A stretch of 64,000 bases of DNA from Blattamonas nauphoetae (taxonomy: Eukaryota > Preaxostyla > Oxymonadida): contig JARBJD010000004.1 of the NCBI GenBank assembly GCA_033064195.1, forward strand, positions 62,001 through 126,000, in the 5' to 3' direction. Positions 41,501-51,315 of this stretch are shown piece by piece; position 1 is the stretch's first letter, and each line of letters starts with the position of its first letter. The notes under the pieces are model-generated. The model saw only the letters and a program-made list of their open reading frames with translations. It did no database searches and was not told the origin of the DNA. The position numbers and the translations under genes were made by a program.

Positions 41501-44267
41501 TCGCTGATCCTTCTCCACCAGTTGTTGAGCTCGCTGTGAAATTGAAACAGAATGCCGTTGACGAAGACGAGAGAACATTGATTCTGTATTTCGCGCCTTC
41601 CACCAACACACATCCCTCCACCGAGAAGAATGCAGTCTTGTCCAGTTCATCATATCTAGTCAGTGTCAATGACGTGAATCGGGCTGGTTCAGGAATTGTT
41701 GAGAACGAAGTCACATCCAACACAACATCGTGGAATGTGTCGGTTGAGATCATCGATGTGATTGTGTATTCCATTCCAAATTTCAACGATGCCTCGTCCA
41801 GAGGATAAAGCGACATGTTCACAACAGGCAACGCTGTCAGTGATGTCGGAGCACGAGTGATAGTCGTTGGATGAGTCTGTCCATCTTCATCCCTTCCAGA
41901 CAATGTGATGATGTACGATTCTGCCACAAATCCACTTCCTCCAAACGACAGTGTTAGCCAGTCAGTCGAGTTCACTTGGGCGATCGTGGTGAGTCGTGCT
42001 GAGGGATAAGGAATGCTGAACGAGAGAGGAGTCGGCTGGCTGAGTGAGGTCGAGTTGAACACGATGCTCTTCACTTCGTATTCTCGAGCATATCGCAACT
42101 TCGACGATTCTGTCGCTGACATTCCGAATTTGCCAGACAGCGATGAGAATGTGGGTGATTCCAGAGAAAGCGTTAGTTCGTTCTGATTTGCTGTCTTCAC
42201 TTTCATCTCATACGATCCTTCTCGAAAGTGATATCCAGAAATGGCAATCGAAGCTGTTGTTGGATTGATTGTGCTTCCTGTCACTCCATCCACTCCGGCC
42301 TGCCCGTACGGGAACGACCATGATCGAATTGTGTATTTCTTCCCACTCTCCAGAGTTGGCAGGATTGTCGTTGAGCTCAGAGTGAAGTCAGCTGTGGCTG
42401 TCGTCGATGGCGTTGTCGATGTCCCAAATGTCAGGAAAACAAGACGAGGAACATTCGCCCCTTCCAGCAGCACTCCCATCGGTGCCAAGATCTTCTCACT
42501 CATCGTCATCGAGAATGTCGCTGTCGTTCCCACAATCTTCACCGACGACGAGGCAACTGTCACCGGCCTCACCTGCGGGATCAACGAACCATCTGATGAA
42601 GTCGTGTTAGTATTGTAGATGTTTGGGCTTCCCGATGTCGAATCACAAAACTGAATCGAAGTTGAATTCAGTGTCGTTGTCGAGATGTCTTCTGTCGCTA
42701 TATCGCTTGAAGATGCACGTGCATTCGCTGTGCATGCCCGAAACTGCACATATTTCATGTTGATTGACGTGATATTTCTCAAATACAACCCGCCAGCATC
42801 TGCGTTGGAATAACACCCGACGAAGGCACAATTGACAAGTTGGAAGGGTGTGCTGCGAAGATACACCGCTCCTCCTCGCCCTTTCGCCCAACATTTGTCG
42901 AAAAAGCAGTTTGTTATGGTTGATTGGCCAGGGATGCTTGTCATAAGTGCACCTGCTGACGACAACGTATTTGTGAAAGTCGAAGCGCAGTCAGCAAACG
43001 ATGAATCGCTGAGAGTCAATCCGGTTCCGGTGGTTGATTGTGTGTAGTAATTGATTGCTCCTCCATCGTTGTTCGAAGCTGTGACGGTGCATTTGTGGAA
43101 GAAGCATTGAGAGATGGAGAGGGTGGTTACGACGTTGTATAATGAAATGGCTGCTCCTCCCAAATTGTCGGATGGGGCGTATGTCATGTCTTTGAATGTG
43201 CAGAGGATGAAGGCGACGGAGGTGGCGCCCGCTGGCAGTGTGTATGGTGGATCTGTGCTGATGTAGTGTTGGTATTGTTCCGGTTCATCAGAGTTGGATG
43301 TGTGGGTGCAGTGGGAGAACGTTGTGTTTTGGCAGAGCAGAGAGCCTCCCATGTTGATGTCCAGCATTCCCGTCCCGCTTTGGTGGTTCGACGAGCGGGA
43401 AAGCGAACAGCCGACCAATGTTTGCAACACACACGACCCCAATTTCAGAGACGGCAACGATTCACAATTCGAAGCGCAAGAACTGCTCATGTTCAGAAGA
43501 GAACACGCCGAAAGATGCGTGGTTGTCGTTGAATCAGGTCGGAGGTGAACAATCTCCCCTGTCGACGGATGCAGTCCAAACGAGAAGAGAGGACCAGTTC
43601 CAGACGAAAGAATCTTCGAGTCCAAGCGAAGACCAGATCCAAACACAGAGACGGCAGCTGAAGTGGACAATGTGTCAACCAATGGCGGTTGAGCGTCATC
43701 TTTCCACACAATCTCACTTGACGACACAACAATCGTTGACCCAAATCTTGATGACGATTCCTCCGAGCTGACAACAACAAATGGTGATTCGAGTCCACAA
43801 GAGACCAGCTTCCCTTCTTCAAAGAGCACTGTTGAACTTTCAACAAGAAAGATGCTGCTTTCTCTCTCGCTGTTGTCAATCGTCACTTGTCGAACGTGAA
43901 CGGTGCTATTCTGCAAGTTCAGCATGAATAATCTTTTGGAAACTGATTTTGCGACAGAATTGTCACATTTTGAATGATAATCAGTCTGGGACTCAGCATT
44001 GACCATTTGGAACTTGTTCAAACTTCTTTCGACTTTGTTTGGTGTGATTGTTGTGTTGTGTCCGACAAGATGAATGTCTTGATTAATGATGCCCAACAAT
44101 TCGGCAACAAGATGGGCATTTTCGGGGAGTTGAATCTGTTTTGTTTCGATAGTTGCGGAAGAAAGAGTATTTGCTTCTGTTGGTAGATACTCCAGGAGAG
44201 TTTGGGGCACAGTCGAGGCAGAGGAAGAAATGGTGAACAGAATTAAAGAATAATATAGTGCCACCAT
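38538..44267 (-). CDS. G4: chimeric family member without membrane helix or kinase tail
   Basis: An open frame of 1909 residues with signal peptide (MVALYYSLILFTISSSAS), ending in TGA. Residues 1 to about 960 are very close to G3 (beta-helix, first Ig-like modules, module A). At about 41380, within the linker after HSTFTFST, similarity drops sharply; the rest is a distantly related version of the same ectodomain (EPARIVGIKSRQL.., CGDRTRPCSSIEDGW). Modules B, C and D are absent. Where the others have the transmembrane helix, G4 starts another CGTDTTPCGTIAAGW beta-helix section and stops at PTRN. It may be secreted, or its real 3' end may have been lost. The spacer to G3 is only 263 bp. Confidence 0.85.
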   Translation of the reverse strand: MVALYYSLILFTISSSASTVPQTLLEYLPTEANTLSSATIETKQIQLPENAHLVAELLGIINQDIHLVGHNTTITPNKVERSLNKFQMVNAESQTDYHSKCDNSVAKSVSKRLFMLNLQNSTVHVRQVTIDNSERESSIFLVESSTVLFEEGKLVSCGLESPFVVVSSEESSSRFGSTIVVSSSEIVWKDDAQPPLVDTLSTSAAVSVFGSGLRLDSKILSSGTGPLFSFGLHPSTGEIVHLRPDSTTTTHLSACSLLNMSSSCASNCESLPSLKLGSCVLQTLVGCSLSRSSNHQSGTGMLDINMGGSLLCQNTTFSHCTHTSNSDEPEQYQHYISTDPPYTLPAGATSVAFILCTFKDMTYAPSDNLGGAAISLYNVVTTLSISQCFFHKCTVTASNNDGGAINYYTQSTTGTGLTLSDSSFADCASTFTNTLSSAGALMTSIPGQSTITNCFFDKCWAKGRGGAVYLRSTPFQLVNCAFVGCYSNADAGGLYLRNITSINMKYVQFRACTANARASSSDIATEDISTTTLNSTSIQFCDSTSGSPNIYNTNTTSSDGSLIPQVRPVTVASSSVKIVGTTATFSMTMSEKILAPMGVLLEGANVPRLVFLTFGTSTTPSTTATADFTLSSTTILPTLESGKKYTIRSWSFPYGQAGVDGVTGSTINPTTASIAISGYHFREGSYEMKVKTANQNELTLSLESPTFSSLSGKFGMSATESSKLRYAREYEVKSIVFNSTSLSQPTPLSFSIPYPSARLTTIAQVNSTDWLTLSFGGSGFVAESYIITLSGRDEDGQTHPTTITRAPTSLTALPVVNMSLYPLDEASLKFGMEYTITSMISTDTFHDVVLDVTSFSTIPEPARFTSLTLTRYDELDKTAFFSVEGCVLVEGAKYRINVLSSSSTAFCFNFTASSTTGGEGSAILFSADPLKVELDYDTAYTVSTVEDAEGAELILHSTFTFSTCQEPARIVGIKSRQLNDDRTKMFVTFEGRAFLYQTGKVNLTNGATTWESLSDVEIMDNTHCIAEFAVGEEVPSYQLKYGEEYTLKGSWTGSSGFHVEDGITIVVPFPPMITDLKIFFSNTLHTCCFVVLTGTDLIVGNSLHVTLNDSLSFIATITSETEARSSELLIGWPTTLQHSTTYGITSIEAMNEDDGETLFHYAISDTTASLPDTIIIFVDCGSTSDSTLFCGDRTRPCSSIEDGWKIVEGLGISTLSISILHNTTQKEQVKILSDHEVVIESGPSTRPELFVSPSSASSDLDGEGMIDVWGGRLRVHDVDVDLSDSPSLIFIRMVGGHLTIESSSFSTSSQLSHSEDSLCSWRGGAIVLDHSTTTITSTVLSGLSHGAIDMEGGSLKIETSTFHDNNPHSSSFPSLRRNIRCSEGGEIKIESLSGGDGMETPSAWISTSDCMLTAKPAIASSPFFVPTLSSSSTSKLNEPQKTLSLIIKGTTLIPCSLFLEVFEKQKDGKDGQNVQIALSPPVCTMFTETEHRLSLALSSLSTLDTSLEWRGRLVFGAGQTTTSSFVVKTAESESSEIVVDWKGSDNQEECGTDTTPCGTIAAGWEGGVTKMEDILTEICLTVSTQASFGGIVWVGNGAMKLTSKTGRTSRIVVEGTLRKEEGRAGNGVVNVDSGRVTFASLTLSLPSSSELDGVGKLSVVWGRGEIVVESVQLEHKTGMVGMGLICLVEGWLSLSAVESKWMEMGEGIVLLEGQSGNKEIVMKLSECTFANTLLHSTPFLSFSSSSPSSSLSISHSSFINMKSTLSPSSSLHPLLSVRTAQPEMAFESCSFENCGVFSSAGDSAGSTLQILRSSSSLSSCTISFSSCLFVGWFPAETSAGSVHIVVSSAVTRVKLDGTRFEHTQRSSALSPKRAGMLVEYPHSLPVVARSKAVFSSCSLCLRKISPTRN

Positions 44268-44391
44268 TGAATATAATGAAGGTGAAGCTGGTTGTTTCGA
44301 TGATCAGCCCCATTAATAGGATTTACCATGACAATGACAAGATCTCTCCCATCAAAAAGTCTGTTCTTCGATTGAGAAAACTCTGGCTGAA

Positions 44392-47300
44392 ATGAACGGA
44401 GTTCCACAAATGAATCTTCGCATAACTTTTGACGCCGAGTCTCAAAGTGAGTATAAACCGGGCGGATATTATCCTGTTAAACTCAACGTTCCCATCGCTG
44501 ATTCCATCATCCCTCGCCACAAACTTGGATGGGGACAGTTCTCAACCGTCTGGTTATGCGAAAACAAGTTGCTATTATTTCAAACATAAACAACATTTCT
44601 GATATTCATCCTTTCTACCTTCAGAAAAACAGGAAAATATGCCGCTGTGAAGATCATTCGCTCAGCATCGAATTATTCTTATGCGGGAAAGATAGAAGAA
44701 GATTTTCTGCGTCTTATAAGTAAAGAGGATCCCGAGAACAACCACCACGTCTCACACCTCTTGAATTCCTTCTGGATTCATGGTGATTTTGGTCAACGTG
44801 TGCCTTCTCTTATCTTCATGTTTTCTTTGCCCTCACTCCTTCATACTCGTTCCTTTCTTGATGATTACATTGCTCAGATCGCTGTATTGCAATGGAGCCG
44901 CTTGGACTCAACCTTCTGGCTCTCCAACGCCTCTACCAGGACATCAATGACCCTCCATTGAATCGAAACCCACGAAGCATGATGGCACGCTCGTTGGGGA
45001 CAAACGTGTGTAGATTTCTTCCATATCTTATCTCTCACTGTCTTTGCACAGACAACATTCCCTCGAATCTTTGGTGTTCCGCTTCCAATCGCCAAACTGA
45101 TTATTATTCAGCTTCTCATTGCGCTTTCTTTCATTCATAAGCCACCCGTCTCCCTGATACATACGGATGTCAAAGCGGAAAATGTCCTCTTGGCTTGGCC
45201 TGTGGTATATTGTGAACAAAATGGATCTGCATCAGCTTGGTTTGGGGATAGGGACCCCGTATCGAAGAGTTCAACACCTGTTGATGGGCCGGATGAGTTT
45301 GGATCAACCTCAAATTTCAACTGGATGGACGCGTCACCTTCGACAATTAGGAAACTTTTTTCGAAGTATTTAGTTAAGCTGGCTGATTTTGGGAACGCTA
45401 TCAGAAATCCAGGATCAGCAAAAGATGTTTTGACCCGGAGAAAGACAGACAGCCTTAATTCACGCAGAAAGGGCGTTAACTACGGAATATCAAACCATTT
45501 TGGGATGCGTCGTGATACACCTTTAGTTGGGATGGATGATAGACGTCTGGACAACGAAAAGGGGGACAGTCAGGGTCGTTTTGATCCACTACGATTTTTA
45601 CTCCCAACTCCGCTAACTCCTCCACACAGGATTCAGACGAGACATTATCGGGCACCTGAAGCTATTTTAGGTATGAATCAAGAATTGATTTAAATATCTT
45701 CTGCCTCAATATCACTCTACCACCATCTTTCATTCCCTCTCCGTCCGTGATATCATCTCCTCATTCTTGTATCCCTACATTTCCCCAGGTTGTACTCCAT
45801 CACCTGCCGCAGACATCTGGTCAGTGGGTTGTGTGGCATTTGAAATGGTGACAGGTCGCGTCCTCTTCACTCCGCAAGGTTCGGAAGAACGAGCAATGCA
45901 GGACCTTTCAGATGAATGGGACCTCGACGAAGAAGCTGTTGATGAAAATGAAATGGGTAAAGAGACGACTCGAACAGATTTGATTTACGATCGAGACGAG
46001 GAGCACCTTTCGTTGATCCAGTCGCTACTATTCTGTCCCCCTCCCACAAATCTTCTAAATTCCTCGTTTTGGGGGAATGATCTCTACGATAGCAGAAAAC
46101 GAGAATTGAAACGAGGCCGGAAACGTGGAAAACGAAGACTCGCCGACCTAATCATGGGATGGACGCCTCTCGAGCGTTCTAAAGAACTTGAACGAAAATC
46201 AAAAGGAAAATTGGTGTCCAATGTTGATGCCTTGCTTTACCCGCGCGATGTGCTCGATTTTGAGGCGTTTTTGGGAGCTTGCTTGACTTGGTCACCGCTT
46301 TCGAGATGGACGGCACAAGAACTGCTCCAACACCCTTTCCTGACTCTTACTCGTCCAAATTGGGAGTATGATGGGGAGTGTGTAAGAATGAAGACGCCGG
46401 GAACACATAAATCACCCACAACAAAATTAAGCCCACTCGAAGATGAGAAAAGATACCAAAACGCCCTCAACCTCTCCGTTCTCCACCCACACTTTTTAGA
46501 AATGAGTGGATTGGGTGGAACTGAGTGGAAAGAAAGGGCGGTTGTTGGAGATGGCGATTTGTCAAATGTCGCCGATGGCCCAGCGGAAGAATGGGCAAAA
46601 CTGGTCGAAACGACCGAAAAGCCACCTCCCACAAAACCAGCAATTCCGCAAAATTATCTCCGAACACCTTCGCCAACAACATCACATTCAATTTCACCAA
46701 GTTCACATTCCACATCGTCTCTTTCGTCGGACTCGTCGCAATCTGCGTCGTTGTCTGTGTCGATCGCATCGTCTGCGTCGTCACAGACTTCCTCCTGTTC
46801 TTCACGAACACCATCAGCAGCATCGTTTGGTTCATTGTCGTCAGTGATCCATTCTGTCATCTCGAGAGATGAGGAAGAAGAAGAACTGGACAGTCAAAGA
46901 AGAAAGGATGCGTTTGATGAAGATGTGCATTTGGATAAACTGCAACGATTGTTGGATGAGCGAGAGGCAGCGATTCTCAAACTGGACCAAATTGAGAAGA
47001 AAATCGAAAAGGAGCGACGATGGCTCAGAATGAAGCGAATCGAGACGGAGAAAGAGAAACACAGCGGGATCACAGACAGAATAATCAACGCCGACGGGAA
47101 ACGAATGACAGCTCGGAACGAACCTGTCCATATCTCGTTTGAAGAACCAAGTTTTGCTCAATTGATCGAGTCACTCGACGAGGCTGGTTTTGGGGAGGAA
47201 GAGATCGAACAAATCATTCCACCAGAAGTTGAAAGAACGAAGAAATGGAAGCAGGATGGAACACGACATAACCCAATTGAGTTACGGACAGATCCTGTCT

Positions 47301-47473
47301 TGGAGAAGGACGACAAGAGCAGTGAAAGGGAGGGAGTGGTGAAGGAGGGAAAGAAGGACGATGAAGCAAATAACTTGAGCAGAATGAGCAAAACCATCTC
47401 TTCGAACATTGTGGAGACAGAGCGGATTATGTCTGAGTTGCAGCGGATGAGGGAAAAGCTGACAAAGAAGTGA
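44392..47473 (+). CDS. SRPK-like protein kinase, five exons
   Basis: Exons 44392-44567, 44625-44797, 44878-45005, 45052-45670 and 45789-47473 give 926 residues with all phases matching. Introns are 57, 80, 46 and 118 nt. Motifs in order: GGYYPV and GWGQFSTVWL (the SRPK-type glycine loop), KYAAVKII, MEPLGLNLL, HTDVKAENVLL (SRPKs also use HTD), KLADFGNA, IQTRHYRAPEAILG, ADIWSVGCVAFE, and the final SRWTAQELLQHPFL. SRPKs phosphorylate Arg/Ser dipeptides in splicing factors, a sensible role in an intron-rich genome, but the substrate here is inferred. A long insert, about residues 165-310, separates the catalytic loop from the activation segment, as in the split kinase domain of SRPKs. The C-terminal third is a Ser-rich low-complexity stretch followed by a charged coiled coil. 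The stop is TGA. Confidence 0.85.
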
Positions 47474-47787
47474 GAGGAAGGAAGTGGAAGGAGGAGAGGC
47501 GAAAGGGGGTGGAAGGTTGAAAGTTGATCGTTAAACGATTGTTTGTCATTGATGCCGTCACATCTGACTGTTCTCTTCGTTGCTCCACTTCAATAGTATC
47601 GCACCATGGAGCAAAGTGTTTTTTTGATTTGTTAGTCTCAACACGAGTGGGAAAAAAGAAAGGACTGGATCCCATCAGTGATCCTCAAAAAAACTATTAG
47701 AATACATGTTTCTTCATGACGAATGAGAAAAAAAGGTCAATGTCCGATCAATGCGAATAGAAAGATGAAATAGACACAAATTAAGCA
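47474..47787. other. Convergent intergenic spacer
   Basis: Lies between the 3' ends of two kinase genes transcribed toward each other. No reading frame or repeat stands out. Confidence 0.4.
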
Positions 47788-50700
47788 TCAGTCAAGCTTC
47801 CGCCGCTTCAGAAACGCTTCAACCTCTTCAGACCCTTCGTACCCATTGGTGGTCTGAGAGAGAACAATCTCGACGGCGGTCTTCAAAGCTTGCCGGTGTG
47901 GACCAATCACAGACAGATCGTGATTCTCCAGAAGACCCAGAAGAGCTAAGACCAAGCGGGCTCGAATTGCAGCAGTGAATTTCTGGGGAACAGCTGTTGT
48001 GACAAGAGGAGAGTGTTTGGAGAGTGCTTCTGCGAAGATCTGGTTCAATTGAGATGAATCAAGCGAGAGATGGGGAGAGAGGGTGAGAAGGAGGGAAGAC
48101 GGGTCAAGCAATTGATGAGGAGACAGCGCCTGTGTCAACAGAAAATGGAAGAAAAACATCAAATTTGGCGAGTTGTGGGTTGACGACGACTGAACCAACG
48201 AAACCACAGGCTGCATTGCAAGTCTTTTGTTGACGTGTGCGACGCCTCTGCCGGCAACAGCGATGAGAACATCAAACATCGAGCGACGGAGCTTCTGCTC
48301 CTCCTCCTTGAAGCCCATCCGAAACTGCATCCCACCCGCATCAGCATCCTCCACCAGCTGCTTCTCGTTCAGCGCGATCGGCTCTGGCGAGATGCTCTTC
48401 CGTGGATTCACTGATGACCGGAACGACTGCTGCGAGACGCCTCGGCCATACTGGACGGGGGAGGAAGAGCGTGCAGGGCGCTTTCGAGTCATCTCGGGAG
48501 ACAAGAGCGGTTGGGAGATTTCTCGTTGATTTCGAGCAGGCGAACGGTCGTGAACGGACATTCGTGGAGCGATGTTAAGAGTCAATTCTGGTTGAAATGA
48601 CAATGGACCTGGGGCTGGCGATGTGCTCACACGAGTGATAGATGCGATTGTGGGTTGTGTGGCGAGTTTGGCCGATATGGGGCGGTCGAAACGTGGTTGG
48701 ATGCCAAGTCCCGAATTGGAGAGCTTCGGCTGAGAGTTCAGAAGTGAGTCTTGTGACGATGACGGCGACACAGTTGGAGGGACTGGTTGGACTGGCATTC
48801 GTGGAGCGATGTTAAGAGTCAATTCTGGTTGGAATGATAACGGACCTGGGGCTGGTGATGTGCTCAAACGAGGAATAGCGACTATTGTGGGTTGTGCGTT
48901 GAGTTTTGCCGACAGTGGGCGGTCGAGACGTGGTTGGATGCCAAGTCCCGAATTGGAGAGCTTCGGCTGAGAGTTCAGAAGCGAGTCTTGCGACGACGAC
49001 CGCGACACTGTTGAGGGGACGGGGGGAAGGTTGAGGAACGAGAACACGAACGACGCGAGCCCAGAATCCATCATTGTTGTGAGTTGCTGTGGAGTGGCCA
49101 TCTGAGCAATGGTCTTCAAGATGAACATGACCAAGTCTGACAGAGACTGGTTCTCGTCTCGACGGAGGTCGTCTTTCGTGTACGGCTTGGGCGTCTTCTT
49201 CGATTCCTGGCTGACGTGATCGGTGAGGGGCGACGACAAGCTGAGCAGCAAGTCCTCGTCTGTGCTTTGTCCCGACGACAATCCCGCAGAGAGTTGCTGC
49301 TGTTCCTCGCGACTCCGAAGCTTTTCTTGATAATGCGCTTGGCGGACTTCGTTCTCGGCGGAGATTCTGAGAATTCTGGAGACCTCCAAACGCACAGCAA
49401 TACGCGCATCGACCTCACATTCCAAGTTCTTCTTCCGCCGGATCGCTCGGCGATGGTTAATCGCGTCCCTTTCGAGTTCTTTGATGTCTTCGAGTTCGTC
49501 TTGTAACTGGCTTTCCTTCTCTTCATTTGATTTGCATCCAAGAAAAATGGATGAGTTTCCTGGTTTTTCAGCGTATTCCTGAATCATATTTTGCAAATAG
49601 TGTTTCGTGGCGGTGAAATTCAGAACGTCGTTTTCTTTCTGAGTTTCAACAGCCATCACTTGCTTCATATGCTCGCATTGGCATTTGTTCTGCTCACTTT
49701 CCTGATTTAGGACATGCAAGAGGGCGGAAAAGAACTGCGTCGTGAGCAGACGGTCCCACTTCGACGAAAGCTGAAGTTCCGAAACATTGGCTCGTCGGTG
49801 GTATTTCTTCTCGTATCGGAGAGCAGAGACAATCTGAACAAGCACAAACACAATGTCGGCTTCGTTTCCAGATTCCAATGCCTTGACCGCAAGGGCGGGC
49901 GCTTCAAACACGTCGGCATGAAACGTCTGCTTTGAAACGACGCGAAGCCTGGTGAGAGCCGAAAAGCTTGCAGGCTCAACTTCACTCATATGCACAGCGA
50001 CCATCAGGTCTGTTAACGTCGCGCGGTGGGGGAGCTTGTCTTCACAGAGCCAGAGGACCAACGAGCGGAGATAAAGGGAATAGCGGAGAGAGGCGGTCTC
50101 CTTTTTGACTTTGATCACATCTGCGAGAAGGAGACGGTTGGAAGCGATGGGATGGAGGAGAGAGACCCCCAGACAGTACAAGTCCGTCTGGTTCGAGCAG
50201 CTGGAAACAGTGACAGCAAAAGGGGCATACAAATCGGCATCCACTTGTTCTGGTGCCTGAAAGCCACTGAAGAAGAAATCAACGAAAGAATGCAACGAGA
50301 TGAGGAAATGGATACGGTGTGCCGCTGCTGTCAAACTTGAATGGCCTCCGAAAAGGGAGTCGTTTGGCTTCCCCAAAATCCCCTATCATCAACAAAATGA
50401 CACAGAAACGTCGAGCACACACCTAAAATGAATTCTCCTGTGGGTTGGCTGAAAATGTTCGCTGGCTTGATATCCAAGTGAATTATGCCCAACTCATCAA
50501 GATCAACCAGTGCAAGACACATTTGAGAAATGAGAAGCCACATGCGCTGTATGAAAGGAAAAAAAATGTGTGAGAAGGAGAGGTGAATACCGTTTCCGAG
50601 AACAGAAGATGGCTAATCGAAACAAGCGAGTTGTTCTCACAATACGTGATGATCAGGGACAAAGAGCCGTCTTGGTCCACAATCGTATCAAACAATCTCG

Positions 50701-50951
50701 TTGCGTGGTCGGAACGGACCATCGAAAGAAAATGGTATTCGTCCTCTGCTTTTCGAATTCCTTTGAGCATATCCGTCTTCTCCAAATGGATCGTCTTTTG
50801 GGCATATTTGATGTTCGATTTTTCTTCTTTGACAAGCTTGACAGTTCCGTTGGCGCCTTTGCCAAGCTCGTTTTCGTCGTCCACTAACTGGGTGTAGACT
50901 GAGAAAATCAAAATCGAAAACAAACAAACCAGGCTGATAGTCATCTATCAT
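47788..50951 (-). CDS. Ser/Thr protein kinase with long coiled-coil and Ser/Pro-rich tail, five exons
   Basis: Exons 50951-50930, 50898-50591, 50546-50423, 50382-50316 and 50266-47788 sum to 3000 nt (999 residues) with all phases matching. Introns are 31, 44, 40 and 49 nt. The kinase domain has GKGANGTV, the lysine in YAQKTI, a catalytic loop HLDIKPANI (HRD changed to HLD, a non-RD kinase), GDFGEAK, GFQAPEQ and DLYCLGVSLLHP. All catalytic Lys, Asp, Asn and Asp residues are present. Beyond it lie a charged coiled coil (about 49,300-49,560) and a Ser/Pro-rich region with a 79-residue internal duplication, then a helical C-terminus. The start is the only ATG in the frame upstream of the glycine loop. 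A NEK-like or orphan kinase are both possible; I cannot choose. The stop is TGA. Confidence 0.8.
48559..49032 (-). repeat. 237-bp tandem duplication inside the kinase tail
   Basis: Two copies, offset by 237 bp, each encode SSSQDSLLNSQPKLSNSGLG then a variable part and FQPELTLNIAPRM. The offset equals 79 codons, so the frame is kept. A few substitutions separate the copies, so the duplication is fairly recent. Confidence 0.85.
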
Positions 50952-51315
50952 AGCAGTACCACGAAGAGGATCGTTGACAAATGGAAGACTGGAATCGATC
51001 CACCCCAAACAAAGTCAACCAAAAGGTCATTGTCCAGATGATGCTGATACAGTCTTTACCTTTTTCGACCATTCTCAGAAGTGTATTCGAAACGGGTTTT
51101 AAAGAAAAGAGAATCAACTTCTTCTGACAAAGAATTTCGTGTGGTTGGATCTCACAATCGAATGAACGAACCACATACAAACCGTTCATGATCTTTCACA
51201 ACGAAGGATGTGCCACAACTGAGGATCCAATGAATGGATATGACATCATCGAAGTCTTGGACGGGTGGAAGCAATACAATGGAAACAAAGGGTCAGATCA
51301 ATTCTCTCGAAACAC
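50952..51315. other. Divergent intergenic region
   Basis: Lies between two genes transcribed away from each other, so it must hold both start regions. A minus-strand frame from 51189 (MNGLYVVRSFD..) is open for 83 codons, but none of its GT sites splices in phase into the kinase gene, so I did not include it. Confidence 0.35.

Noticed and set aside
12326-44186. The many plus-strand ORFs of 60 to 200 codons opposite G1 to G4
   Set aside because: They recur at 1257-bp spacing and mirror the minus-strand genes. They are antisense shadows of the repeat modules.
45560-45640. An additional intron before IQTRHYR in the SRPK-like gene
   Set aside because: A pyrimidine-rich stretch ends in CACAG at the right place, but no upstream GT has the matching phase and the frame is open throughout.
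50941-51189. Extra 5' exon (MNGLYVVRSFD..) for the HLD kinase
   Set aside because: The only GT sites at its end give phase 1, which reads into a stop within the next exon. The ATG at 50951 with a 31-nt intron gives a clean kinase N-terminus.
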